DNA from: Babesia bovis T2Bo
Taxonomy: Eukaryota; Apicomplexa; Aconoidasida; Piroplasmida; Babesiidae
NCBI RefSeq assembly: GCF_000165395.2
Contig: NC_010574.1
Location: forward strand, 992,001-1,056,000
Direction of reading: 5' to 3'
DNA: 64,000 nucleotides
Shown: positions 44,001 through 55,526 of the stretch, one piece after another
Layout: every line of letters begins with the position of its first letter
Numbering within the stretch: position 1 is the stretch's first letter
Notes under the pieces: model-generated
What the model saw: the letters and a program-made list of their open reading frames with translations, nothing else
Database searches by the model: none
Told to the model about the DNA's origin: nothing
Made by a program: the position numbers and the translations under genes

Positions 44001-44254
44001 TGGTAATCAATTTGTCTACCATGTTCTTAAACTGGTTGAGAATTATCTCAGTTTGGGTATGTTGTATTTATGGGTTATATTTGTTCCTAGGAACCACTGG
44101 TACGTCGAATGTATTGAACGCCAATGAAGCTAACGTCATCAATAATTACGTTCGCCCATTTTTGGATGAGTGCGCTCAGACTTGGTCCAGTAACTCTACT
44201 ATGGCTCCCATAACCAGGCGATGCGAATCTTTGCTCAAAACGCAGAGTTTATAG
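41056..44254 (+). CDS. TH1/NELF-C/D-like transcription factor
   Basis: Exons: 41056-41137, 41279-42409, 42445-42803, 42838-43893, 43930-44056, 44091-44254, giving 972 aa. Introns are 141, 35, 34, 36 and 34 nt. The clearest family matches are HAENAYIYSQALLHFIYQWR (TH1 'HGEHTYLFAQAMMSVLAQ'), the cluster around VWKQFYLP... and the C-terminal ISRHFISMLLRYCGAPYGNQ then FVYHVLKLVENYL (TH1 '[31 protein letters not shown]'). TH1 is the NELF-C/D subunit of the Pol II pausing complex in animals. Acidic, Ser-rich insertions (DSDGDSSLDDIEHMRDYGVG...) enlarge it beyond the human 590 aa. The rest of the NELF complex is usually absent in apicomplexans, so its partner set is unclear. Identification is moderate. 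Confidence 0.6.
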
Positions 44255-45008
44255 GTTTCCTATTACGCCTAGCATCCAATGGAACAACTTTACTATAAGA
44301 GTAACGATGCTAGATATCCTTATAGAATCTTGTGTATACAATGCCTATTGTTTAGGACTGTTATTGTATATACCGGTGTTGCGGGAATACATAGACGCAC
44401 TTTGGCACAACGGGTTGCTATATATACAGGATGTCTATCAGTTTGCAAATGGTATCGATATATGGTTCATTAATATTAAATATCCAAGTAAACTGCTTTA
44501 CACACTGTTAGTGCGTGACACTATCCAGTGGTCTACACATTGTTTTAAAATGCCTTTTGACGGATCATTGTGTTCTTTGGCGTCCAAAGCAGTACATTTA
44601 AGAAATGATTCGCGGTAGATAATCTTATTTTATTTGTTATAGGTTTCTAATTTGGGTGGTGTGGGCTTAACCCGTTGGTTGAGTACATTGTGTTCCATGG
44701 CTCTTTACTGGCACACATTTTATTTTTATTTGTTTTTTACGTTATAATATTGTTTTATTATATTATTGCATATGTGTATTAGCTTATATTAGAAGTGGAA
44801 TATACATATGTTGGTGTTGTAGAATCGGTTTCATTGGAGCCTATCTAGGATCAATATCACGGTTTGGGCTAGGTCGATCTGTATTATGGGCCATGTTGTG
44901 TCACGATGTATAACTTTTGCTAGACACATCTGATTGTTGTTGTTTATCACGTCCGCATGTTGGATGTGTGTTGAAGTCAGTTTGATGAGTTAGGGCCTCA
45001 TTTTGACT
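44255..45008. other. intergenic TH1 / formin with an open frame
   Basis: Holds an open plus-strand frame, 44307-44618 (listed separately). The remaining 390 bp up to the formin ATG at 45009 is T-rich spacer with an inferred promoter and no gene. Confidence 0.4.
44307..44618 (+). CDS. hypothetical small protein or TH1 3' exon
   Basis: A 103-codon frame from ATG 44307 (MLDILIESCVYNAYCLGLLL...). It is also open upstream to 44211, which overlaps the last exon of the TH1-like gene in another frame. The peptide is rich in aromatic and leucine residues and contains TLLVRDTIQWSTHCFKMPFD, which looks more protein-like than spacer. It could be a separate gene, an alternative 3' end of the TH1 gene reached by a 28-nt intron (44182-44209), or chance. 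I recognise no family. Confidence 0.25.
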   Translation: MLDILIESCVYNAYCLGLLLYIPVLREYIDALWHNGLLYIQDVYQFANGIDIWFINIKYPSKLLYTLLVRDTIQWSTHCFKMPFDGSLCSLASKAVHLRNDSR

Positions 45009-48000
45009 ATGGAGTACGTAGACTACGACAGTTTGACTGAAGCCGACATTGGGGCCATGGAGGTCCTTAATGTGCGTTCTAAGGTCTCAGAGCTGCCGAT
45101 GAGTAGTTCTAGCAACATATCACCGTATGCTCTTGGTATGTCTGTTCGTCTTGACTTGGAGAAGCGCCGTCGTTCCACTCAGACTGACAAGGAGCGTGAT
45201 ATGATGCTCGGCAGTTCGTTCATGGACTCTCAGAGCAAGCTTGGTGCTAGTGACAAGGTTCTTGAGGCTGCTACTATATTACGCAAGTTGGAGTCAAACT
45301 GCGGCGCTGTAGTTTACCGCGAGGCGCTTGCAACACGTATGCAGTTGCGTAATATGGCCTTGAAGAACTTTTCTGCTCAGAACTATGGTGAAGCTTTACT
45401 ACAGGCTCACTATTCGCTTATGCTTGCCAAGAAGTTCCACATGGAGGTATCTAAAACTCCATTGAGTGGTGAGATGGCTATGGAGCTTTTGATTTTAAGC
45501 AAATGCTATGCTGAAGTGGGTCGTTTAGATGCAGGTCGTCCCTACTTACAAGAGTTTCGTTTTCTTGTTGAGCAGACGTTGATTCATTTGGTTGACCCTT
45601 CAGGTAGTAATAAGCGTGGCGCATCACCGTTGCCTCCTGGCAACACATTGATAAATTGTGATTCTAAGGTTTTTCCCGGCATCGTCTTTACTTTGGGTGA
45701 GATTTTGACAATGTACGACATGAGTGAAGACTCTGAGATGTTTTTTTCAAAGTATTTGATATTATGTGAACGTGAGTTTGGCGAGAGCAGCTTACAGCTC
45801 AGTGATGCTATAAACAGCGTATGTATATATTTACTACGCAGTAAGCAGTACCTCAAGGCATTGCCTTTGGCAGTTAAGGCTCTTGAGATCCACAAGAAGC
45901 ACTTTGGCGACTACACTAGTGAGGATCCTGACACTCGCGTTGCTGAGAGTTACTGCAATGTGGGTGTTATATATCGCATGGCTGGTAACCCTATTGACGC
46001 TCTGCACAACTTGTTGATAGCTTTAGACATGAAGATGCGTATACTTCAGGATCGCAGTCACACTCAGGTACAGGATATATTTTTATCTATTGGATGTTGC
46101 CAACACATGATAGGTAACTTTCACGCAGCCGCTTCTATTTATCGTGAGGTATATATCACTCGATGTGACTCTTTAGGCGCGACTCATCCTCTGAGCATAT
46201 CGGTTAAGCACCTCATTGAGGACCTTGATCGTGACATTAAGTTGGCACCTAAATCGGAGGATTCCGATAAGGACGATACAACTTGCGATGGCGATAATGA
46301 TGACGTCTTCTCGCGTGTCAAAGCGCTTGACAATGATATGGTTCACTCTCAGGCTGACAGTAGTCGTACCACTCCTGGGATAGAGGTCAGTCGTGTCCAA
46401 TCCCTATACTCTAACAAGACCAAGCACTTTCTGATTCCTTCAACAAGTATAATGCAGGTTCAGGAGTGCATGGTGGTTAAGAAGAAGGTTTTGGACCTTT
46501 CTAAGCAGATATCATCGCAATATGGGTGCCGTAGGCTACCTATAATTAATGTTCCTCGTATGGCTCGCGGCCGTGTATTTATTAATGACGGTCAGCCTGT
46601 AATGGAATGTAATCGTGATGCGATTGATTTATTATTAGAGTGGGATTTCGCACCTCCTGAGGTGAATTCTGAGGGTGATGTCACGGGTTCTGACCCCAAG
46701 TTACCTAAGGAGGTCATGCTTTTTATCCCTTTGATGGATGGTTCAGAGCCTATAACTGGATTTTACAACAAGCCTTTGTATGTGCCAAATCCTGGTATAT
46801 TTCACGCCTTCAAGAGGTCTAATGTTGTGCGAGATTTTAATGTGACTGTAATCCCAGCGAAACCGGACACTAGCCCTGCAGCGCCTGAACCCATTATCAA
46901 GCGGATGACTATGACTGATCCTATGGTTAAAATAAGCAAGTCTAACCAACTGCTTCTAAAGAAGGGAGGTGCTGTGATACCTAAATCATTAGATGGCGCA
47001 CTTGCTCCTAAGGTCACAACGACTCTCCCGGCTAAAAAGCTTGGTCTTGCACCTCCTAAGAGCACCGGAGACCAACCTGCAGCCCTTACTCCACAATCAT
47101 CGGATGGCCAACTTGGAATAAAACCTAAATCTTCAATCAGTGCTCTGTCTGGTGACGCCACCACTGCCCCTAAAGCTAAATCGGCATCTGAAGTCGGTGC
47201 TAAAAAAGCAAGTTCGCCGCCAGAAAAACCTCCAGAGCCAGAGGTTCCTCCTGTAGCCTTGGGTGAGATGTTCCTAAAGAAGGCTAGTGGCTTGAATAAT
47301 CGCAATGCAAAATTCTTGGCTAAAATCGGTAACCTCGCGAAGATTGTTGTCAAGCCTAATCAAATATCGGTACCACTTCCTAAGGTTAAGGTACCTGCTC
47401 CTGTAACTCACGCATCTCCTATTTGTTCTGACAGTGACAGTGATTATTTGAGTGACGCGATGACTACGTCATCTGATATAGACGATTGTGAGTTATCCCC
47501 TGTTGTCTATGAGGTTTGTGAAGCGCCTATTACCATGGCTACTTTGGTATCAATGCCTTTAGACTCATCTAAGCTTCCACTTGTTTTGAGATCTATTCAT
47601 GATCCTATGCCTATGGATATATTAGCCAAGGTGCGTGGCATCAGGTCACACAAGGACTCGGATAATGCCAACAAATGCATGTTACTAGACCAGAATGGCG
47701 CTTCCTTGGCTATAGTTCCATGGCAGATTGATTTAATTTCACTTACACTTGCGAAATCTTGTTTATCTCTAGATTTAGCAGAGAAGTTTGCTCCCAAGTC
47801 TGGTGACATATCGGAATCTGATAAGGAGAATGCATTATCGAAGTATCGCAAGCTGCTTGCTGGTGAAGGCTTAAACGGCCTTGGATTCATGGATATCATC
47901 GCTGGCAAGGCTTCACAATCTCTTAGCAGTGCTGCTGGAGCTCTTGATGCTGGTCTTGGCATGGACTTACCTCCATCTGTACTTGCCAACCTGAGGAAAC

Positions 48001-49538
48001 AGGCTGAGGAGCTTGAACGTAAGGCCAAGGAGGAAGCTGAAGCTAAGCGTATGGGCAGTTCTGGTGACGGCGGTGACGGTGACGGTCCCGGTGGCTCTGG
48101 GATGCCTAAGGTTGTGCCTATTTTGAAGAAGGGAGCTCCCGAGGTTAAGAAAGGTGCACCTCCTATGAAGAAGGGCGCTCCCAAGGGACCTCCACCTGCT
48201 ATTAAGAAGGGTCTTCCTGCTAAGTCCAAGGGCAAGGGCTCGGGTCCAACTGTAGACAACTCTCGAGTTCGTCGTTTCTTCTGGGACCCTATTTTCGGTG
48301 ATGACGTTAAGGGTACCTTATTTGCATCACCTAAGGGTTTGCCTAACCTCGACAATCCAGACATTGAGGAGACATTTGCTAAAGCCGTTCCTAAGGCTCG
48401 TGTTGCCATATCTGCCAAGCCTAAGGTGCTGAGTTTACTTCCTGACTCCAAGCGTGCCTACAATATGAACATTGGTCTGTCTAAGTTTGCGAAATACACT
48501 TTCAAGGAGGTTAAGGACGCAGTTTTGAATTTGAATCCCGAGGTTTTGAATGCTGAGGCTACTGAGAGCCTGCTGACATTGCTACCTACTCAAGAGGAGA
48601 TTACTATAGTCCAGGAGTATGTGAAATCAGGTGGTGATGTGAATGCAGTTGATCGTCCGGAGCAGTTTGTGGCGGTCATTTCCACAATCCCACTCTTGAA
48701 GCAGCGTTTGGAATGCCACCAGATTGCCTTAACGTTTAAGGAGCACTTTGACGAAATCGAGGCGCCTTTGTCACGTATCATTAAAGGCTGTGAGGACGTC
48801 ATGACAAACCGCAGTTTGAATGTATTGGCTAATGTAGTGCTCAAGATCGGTAATGCGCTTAATGCTGGTGACTCTAAGAAGGGTAATGCTGAGGGTTTCA
48901 AGCCCACAACTTTCGCTAAGTTAAATGAGTTCCGGACTACTACCAAGCCCGTGAAGACCTTGATGCAATACATTTGCGACATTGTGGCGCGTAATGACGA
49001 GAGCTTGCTTCAGATATATGATGACTTACGTTCATGTGAGGACTGTTCAAAGATAGACATGGCTGTTTTAGAGGGTGGTCTAGCCAAGTTAAAGAATGAC
49101 ATGCAGCGCGTCTCGAATGCTGTAGCGTCAGCTGAGCGTTTAAAGGACCCTGGTGATGAGTTTGTTCCAATTATGCGTGACTTTATGAACGATGCTCAGC
49201 CCAAGGTATCTTCTATACAGAATCACTACACTGAGGTCATGTTGCTATTTCGTGAGACGGTGAACTACATGGGTTACCCAGCTAAGGAGGTTGACAAGGT
49301 GAAGGTTGATGAGTTGTTCCGCCACATTTGGGGCTTTGTCAAATCCGTTGAGGTCGCTCGTCAAGCTAGGCTTGAGGCCATTGCTAAGGAGGAACGTTTG
49401 CGTCAGGCCGAGCTCCGTAAGCAGGAGAAGGCTGTTGCTCGTAAGAGCAAGATGCGTACATCGTTGGTTACTCCTAATATTACAGCAACTCCAAAGATGT
49501 TGGACGACTTGGCGAACACCGTCAAGATGCAATCTTGA
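45009..49538 (+). CDS. FRM1: formin with TPR and FH2 domains (FRM1 type)
   Basis: A single-exon 1509-aa protein. Residues about 100-430 form tetratricopeptide repeats (SYCNVGVIYRMAGNPIDALH is the clearest), 600-1000 is Lys/Pro/Ser-rich spacer with short proline runs rather than a strong FH1, and 1080-1480 is the FH2 domain. FH2 markers are VRRFFWDPIFGDDVKG, LNPEVLNAEATESLLTLLPT, ECHQIALTFKEHFDEIEAPL and KNVVLKIGNALNAGDSKKGNA followed by GFKPTTFAKLNEFRTTTKP. FH2 nucleates and caps actin filaments. Formins with N-terminal TPRs and a C-terminal FH2 match FRM1, which in Toxoplasma and Plasmodium initiates actin at the apex for gliding and invasion. The protein is much shorter than Toxoplasma FRM1. 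The first ATG in the frame is used, which is 6 nt inside the open frame. Confidence 0.92.
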   Translation: MEYVDYDSLTEADIGAMEVLNVRSKVSELPMSSSSNISPYALGMSVRLDLEKRRRSTQTDKERDMMLGSSFMDSQSKLGASDKVLEAATILRKLESNCGAVVYREALATRMQLRNMALKNFSAQNYGEALLQAHYSLMLAKKFHMEVSKTPLSGEMAMELLILSKCYAEVGRLDAGRPYLQEFRFLVEQTLIHLVDPSGSNKRGASPLPPGNTLINCDSKVFPGIVFTLGEILTMYDMSEDSEMFFSKYLILCEREFGESSLQLSDAINSVCIYLLRSKQYLKALPLAVKALEIHKKHFGDYTSEDPDTRVAESYCNVGVIYRMAGNPIDALHNLLIALDMKMRILQDRSHTQVQDIFLSIGCCQHMIGNFHAAASIYREVYITRCDSLGATHPLSISVKHLIEDLDRDIKLAPKSEDSDKDDTTCDGDNDDVFSRVKALDNDMVHSQADSSRTTPGIEVSRVQSLYSNKTKHFLIPSTSIMQVQECMVVKKKVLDLSKQISSQYGCRRLPIINVPRMARGRVFINDGQPVMECNRDAIDLLLEWDFAPPEVNSEGDVTGSDPKLPKEVMLFIPLMDGSEPITGFYNKPLYVPNPGIFHAFKRSNVVRDFNVTVIPAKPDTSPAAPEPIIKRMTMTDPMVKISKSNQLLLKKGGAVIPKSLDGALAPKVTTTLPAKKLGLAPPKSTGDQPAALTPQSSDGQLGIKPKSSISALSGDATTAPKAKSASEVGAKKASSPPEKPPEPEVPPVALGEMFLKKASGLNNRNAKFLAKIGNLAKIVVKPNQISVPLPKVKVPAPVTHASPICSDSDSDYLSDAMTTSSDIDDCELSPVVYEVCEAPITMATLVSMPLDSSKLPLVLRSIHDPMPMDILAKVRGIRSHKDSDNANKCMLLDQNGASLAIVPWQIDLISLTLAKSCLSLDLAEKFAPKSGDISESDKENALSKYRKLLAGEGLNGLGFMDIIAGKASQSLSSAAGALDAGLGMDLPPSVLANLRKQAEELERKAKEEAEAKRMGSSGDGGDGDGPGGSGMPKVVPILKKGAPEVKKGAPPMKKGAPKGPPPAIKKGLPAKSKGKGSGPTVDNSRVRRFFWDPIFGDDVKGTLFASPKGLPNLDNPDIEETFAKAVPKARVAISAKPKVLSLLPDSKRAYNMNIGLSKFAKYTFKEVKDAVLNLNPEVLNAEATESLLTLLPTQEEITIVQEYVKSGGDVNAVDRPEQFVAVISTIPLLKQRLECHQIALTFKEHFDEIEAPLSRIIKGCEDVMTNRSLNVLANVVLKIGNALNAGDSKKGNAEGFKPTTFAKLNEFRTTTKPVKTLMQYICDIVARNDESLLQIYDDLRSCEDCSKIDMAVLEGGLAKLKNDMQRVSNAVASAERLKDPGDEFVPIMRDFMNDAQPKVSSIQNHYTEVMLLFRETVNYMGYPAKEVDKVKVDELFRHIWGFVKSVEVARQARLEAIAKEERLRQAELRKQEKAVARKSKMRTSLVTPNITATPKMLDDLANTVKMQS

Positions 49539-49795
49539 TTGGCACAGGTTGTCTATTTACCTATCGTAATTTATACACTACTGTATCTATTGTTATAATT
49601 AAGTTGTCTAGTAGATTCTAATTCACTAGGGTACACGATTTCATCTCAACGTCCGTTTGTCTGGAGCCTGGGTAACATCTATCTACTCCATATATAGTTC
49701 CCGTGTTGAGCTACTATTCAGTGCAACATTAGTTTACACAGGAGCGTGTATCATTGCTTGTTAATGGCACTGTTATATCACACGAGAATAGATCA
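49539..49795. other. convergent intergenic formin / CPW-WPC
   Basis: About 260 bp of AT-rich 3' sequence with no gene seen. Confidence 0.5.
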
Positions 49796-50813
49796 TTAGT
49801 GAGTTATGCGATATAATGTAGCCGCCATTGAGATGGGCAGCGTTGTGTCCGGCATATTTGATAAGTCCGGCTCGTCACACGGCCACCATGCATGGCACCT
49901 TTGTGACCATTGCTTTTGCATTGCGATATTGTAGTTAAGAAACGAGATAGTCTGCCCTGTGCATGGGCCTTGATATTCATCTGAGGGAATGCACATTAGT
50001 TTACCCGTAGTGTCGTGTTTATCCAAGGTCCACTTTTCCGGGCAATAGTCTGAATATCTCCTTCGACACATGACGCATGGCCAGTTTGCCAAGCATCTAG
50101 TAGCCCATGCTATTTTATCCTCTTCTGGCATATTGCGATATACTAAGTTGTTGCCCATGCACGGCCCTATGTCATTGTGAAATGTGATAAGAGTATGCAA
50201 CGCCATAGATTCCATGGCTCGTTTATTACCTACCTGTGTATCCTGCTGGCGGTATGCACGTGTTTTCTCCGTCCTTGGTTACTATATGTTTGAAGCCCTA
50301 GGAATGCATTAGTGTCTCACTTGGATGTTATGTACCAATGGTGTCTAGGATTTCCATACTTACCAGTGGGCATGGTTTACTGTAGTCTCGTTGGCAAAGG
50401 TTTATGGTATTCTCATGTTTGGCATCGGACTTACGTTTCCTTTCATCGACGTCTTTGTCTGTAGCGTTTGTATAAGTGAATTATAACGTACCCCTAGGAT
50501 GCTTATGTTTAATTTCCTCTGCACGGCGCTCGATCAGTGGCATCAGTTCATGTGTTAAATTATGTGCGTTTGGCAGCAGGTCTGGGTTGTCTTCTTCTAG
50601 GTTTAAAGTACCCGTAGTAGCCACATGAGCCGTAGATTGCGATACATCAAGGTTAGGATCATCAGCGAGCCTTGGTGGTTCCTTCTGTGAATGTATAAGT
50701 TATGCCATTGAAGCGATCACATATAACAACAGATTATGCACACATACCTCTGTATCCACGTCACCAAGGACATACACTGTTCCCAGTACATATATAACCG
50801 ATAACAGTATCAT
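49796..50813 (-). CDS. CPW-WPC family secreted protein, 5 exons
   Basis: Exons on the minus strand: 50813-50748, 50684-50492, 50458-50364, 50297-50234, 50166-49796, giving 262 aa. Introns are 63, 33, 66 and 67 nt. A signal peptide (MILLSVIYVLGTVYVLG) opens the protein. After an acidic spacer come two CPW-WPC units: CPLGF (116-120, Trp replaced by Phe) closing in NWPC (167-170), and CPEKW (181-185) closing in WWPC (233-236). Each opening is followed by the C-I-P/APxxYxGPC pattern typical of the family. The function is inferred from Plasmodium, where these proteins are secreted to the sexual-stage surface. It is the second of two members in this window, 40 kb apart, on the other strand. Confidence 0.85.
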
Positions 50814-52074
50814 CTTCAGACGTCCAAGTCGTATAACATATAGGCTGTATCAATGTGTAAACTGTACGGCGTTCAACTGGTTTCCAGGTTACGATGTGTA
50901 GCTCCAATGAACGTGAGCGTCATGTTTCAAGTATGTATTTGACCCCGAAAGCTCTATAGAATGTTTATAGTTCAATAGAGCTTTGTGTTATGTGCCTCAT
51001 ATCACACACTATGTTGATGTCGTTGTTACCGCAGAATAATGCGCGATAATATAGACTCTGGTTACTTTTACCGAAACATAGACTTGATTATAGTGCGTAT
51101 ATTCTTGTCTACTGTCTATCTGTGTTAATGTATGTTATGTTTACCATTTGAGTGTATCACACATTCCAACGTCTTTCGTGGATAATAGCGCTCAACTATC
51201 TAGGATCCCAATGTAATAGACTCACGAAATACGGTAGTGGATATATCAATATTTACCCCGCTGTAGATTTAATGTTTATCATAATTACACCAGCGATGTA
51301 AGGTCTAAGGCATTCCATTTATTATATCACGTTTATATGTGTGCTGTATATTGCTTTTCCTATTATAATGGCATATAACGCTTTCACTGCGTTGATCATA
51401 TGTGACTATGGATACACTTTGTGGACATATCAATATCAATGCAGCTAGCGTTATTGATTAATGTACCGTTTAGATTGCCTAGGGTAGCGCTAGTGTAATG
51501 ATTATTACGATATATTGTTGCTACCCAGTTGCTTTATTACAACGGCCATGTTGTAATCTAGCGAGTGGAGGTCCCTGGTATCGAGTAAGCAGTAGTTATG
51601 GCAACACCCTAGATTCAATTATATTTATATAATTACCAAATAAATTCTTGTTTACTTTACAATTGGTTCCCGTTAATAAACTATGCCTTCTGTAGACCGG
51701 GTACTGATATGAGGTTGATTATGACAGTGTTGTATTCCATGGCCACGATTAATATGTATATATTTGGATAATCACTACAAATAGGCCATTAGGTTTTTTG
51801 TTGCTGCCTTTTTGGGGCAATTGCATCTATATGGATCACGCCGATTTATTCTACACATTTGAGCTGGATTCATATTTACTCAACTTGTTATTGGATTAAC
51901 TACTGGTATTTCTATCGCCTTTTGCAATGTTATATGCGTTAATTTGAGGATTAGGTTTTGTCATCTGGCTGATTATGCTTATAGTTACTTGGTTTCCGAT
52001 ATAAGGATTCTATATGTGCTGAGTCAATAGGGTGTTTGTGTGACTTTAGCGTCATCTATTACGTGGAATCCAAG
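50814..52074. other. long divergent intergenic CPW-WPC / CstF-64-like
   Basis: About 1.26 kb, the longest gene-free stretch in the window. It contains a perfect 10-bp inverted repeat at 50948-50957 and 50975-50984 with a 17-nt spacer. No protein or RNA gene is recognised, and no open frame joins to the flanking genes. Confidence 0.5.
50948..50984. repeat. 10-bp perfect inverted repeat
   Basis: AAAGCTCTAT at 50948-50957 and its exact reverse complement ATAGAGCTTT at 50975-50984, separated by 17 nt. It lies about 140 bp upstream of the second CPW-WPC start and could fold into a hairpin or serve as a palindromic site. Chance occurrence is possible. Confidence 0.5.
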
Positions 52075-53295
52075 ATGGGAGGACCTCCTAAGCCTATGAT
52101 GATGCCTGATATGGCGCCCATGATGCCATTTGACATGAGTCGTTTTGAAGGCCCGGGTATGATGCCACCTATGTTCCCTTTTCAGGTGCCGCCTATGGGT
52201 ATGCCTGGTATCCCTATTCCTCCTCCGCCTGCTCCTCAGCCAATGGTTCCTGAGAGCGATGAGTACCAGATTGAGATGGCTGCTATGGCGGACGAGATGA
52301 TGCATCAAGGCATGTATGTGCAGCCTCCTCCCGTTGCACCGCCGTATGTACCACCTACTCAGCCTTTACCACCTCAAGTACCATCACCTCATTTGGTCCC
52401 TGCACCCCAAAATGAGCCATTTACCGTCGTTGAGCCATACATGGCGGCTGAGATTGCATCAATTATGCACACGCTTACATCATCTCAGTTAACCCATGCG
52501 CTAGCTGCATTCAAGTTGTTTCACGACAAGTCGCCAATTAATGCTAAACGCCTGTTGATAAACAACCCACAGCTGGTTTACGCATTGCTTCACGCTCAGT
52601 ATATACTGGGCAACGTTGACGAGCAAATTATGAAACTATGTGGGCCTGATCAACATATGACCCGTCTTAATCGCAAGGAACGTGCTAATGCTAGATCTAA
52701 GGGCAGGCATGCTATCGTTGTTGAAGGTTCGGATGACTCCAGTGCTGATATCGGTGACACATCAAGCTCTCACGGAGTAACTGCTGGCCGCCATAAGGAA
52801 CCTAAACCTAAAGACAGTGGAGCGCCACCGCGCAAGGGTTCTAAACCTATGGAGGCTGAGCATAGACCGGATATGCCTCAGGAGGGTATGCAACAGGGTA
52901 CAATCCCTCAAGATCAGGGTGCTGCTACATCGGGAATTGTACACAACAGGGGTCAACCAGTACCTCCTCCTCCACCACCTCACGATCCGGCTGTAACTGC
53001 ATCCCAGGCAGCTATGTACCCTCCAGGATCACACGTAGATCCGCAGGCAGGCATCTCTTGTGGTACCATTGAGGATTTGATTCGGGAGGTTCAACCAGCT
53101 CCACCGATACTGGTGGAAGAAGTGTTGAAGCACACTGAGATATTGACAAAGTAAGTTGATGGTTACTTAATAACACTTTTCAGCATACAACGCGCCACAT
53201 TAGCGGAGATGCAGTCATGGCCGCCCGAGCAACGTCTCCAGGTGATGTCGATAAAGCTTGCCTTACATCACCGCGGCATATCGATAAACCTATAG
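52075..53295 (+). CDS. CstF-64-like protein without an RRM
   Basis: Exons 52075-53150 and 53184-53295 (33-nt intron), 395 aa. The N-terminus is a Met/Pro-rich stretch. Residues about 119-200 match the CstF-64 hinge (TSSQLTHALAAFKLFHDKSP, then NAKRLLINNPQLVYALLHAQ), which binds CstF-77. The C-terminus, ATLAEMQSWPPEQRLQVMSI then KLAL, matches the short CstF-64/Rna15 C-terminal helix bundle. The usual N-terminal RRM is missing: the frame is open only 39 nt upstream of the chosen ATG, and the spacer there shows no RNP motifs. This protein should bridge CstF-77 and Pcf11 in mRNA 3'-end formation, with RNA binding left to another protein. The intron removal is required for the family C-terminus. 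Confidence 0.75.
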
Positions 53296-53408
53296 ATGCG
53301 ATATAGTTAAATCTAATTAGATTATCTGTTCGAAATTGACAGTTATTTGTTGTTTGATTTATACACTGGGCTGCTGTGTGCCTTGTGTACACACTTTAGA
53401 ACAATCTG
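53296..53408. promoter_or_regulatory. short spacer before aminopeptidase, AP2-like palindrome
   Basis: Only 113 bp separates the CstF-64-like stop from the aminopeptidase ATG, and it contains GTGTACAC at 53385-53392, a palindrome resembling an apicomplexan ApiAP2 site. Function is inferred only. Confidence 0.25.
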
Positions 53409-55129
<1,721 letters not shown>

Positions 55130-55526
55130 ATATAAACCTGGTAACATATATGTCTAGTTAAATTAGTAACGGAATGACCCATGGTATGCTGGCTTTTGAC
55201 AGGGTGGAACCCAGTGATCAACACGGAGCTATATGTATCCTAGAATGGTAACATTAATTACAACATTTCTAGTACGTATTTACGACCGATGTGTAGCCTA
55301 TATACTGTGTTTTAGGTGCGGTAGCCAATATTGGCGGTGCGGTGCAGTGAGGGTAGTTGAGCCTGATGACTTTGGTAATCTTGATGCAGTTCGTTTGTTG
55401 TGAAATAAACAACCCAAACGAGTGTAACTGTGCGTGGTGTGTATATTGATGCTAGAGGTATATATATATTCTAATGTAGTTTATCAGTCCCATTGTGCGA
55501 ATTTGCGCAAGGTATAGGTTTTTACA
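55130..55526. other. intergenic aminopeptidase / unknown protein
   Basis: About 400 bp; the 3' end of the aminopeptidase and the promoter of the next gene. Nothing further seen. Confidence 0.45.

Noticed and set aside
47597..48451. 284-codon minus-strand ORF
   Set aside because: It is antisense to the formin coding region and its Ser/Leu/Pro-rich composition follows the opposite strand.
52762..52983. Minus-strand ORF rich in Arg
   Set aside because: Antisense of the Pro-rich region of the CstF-64-like gene.
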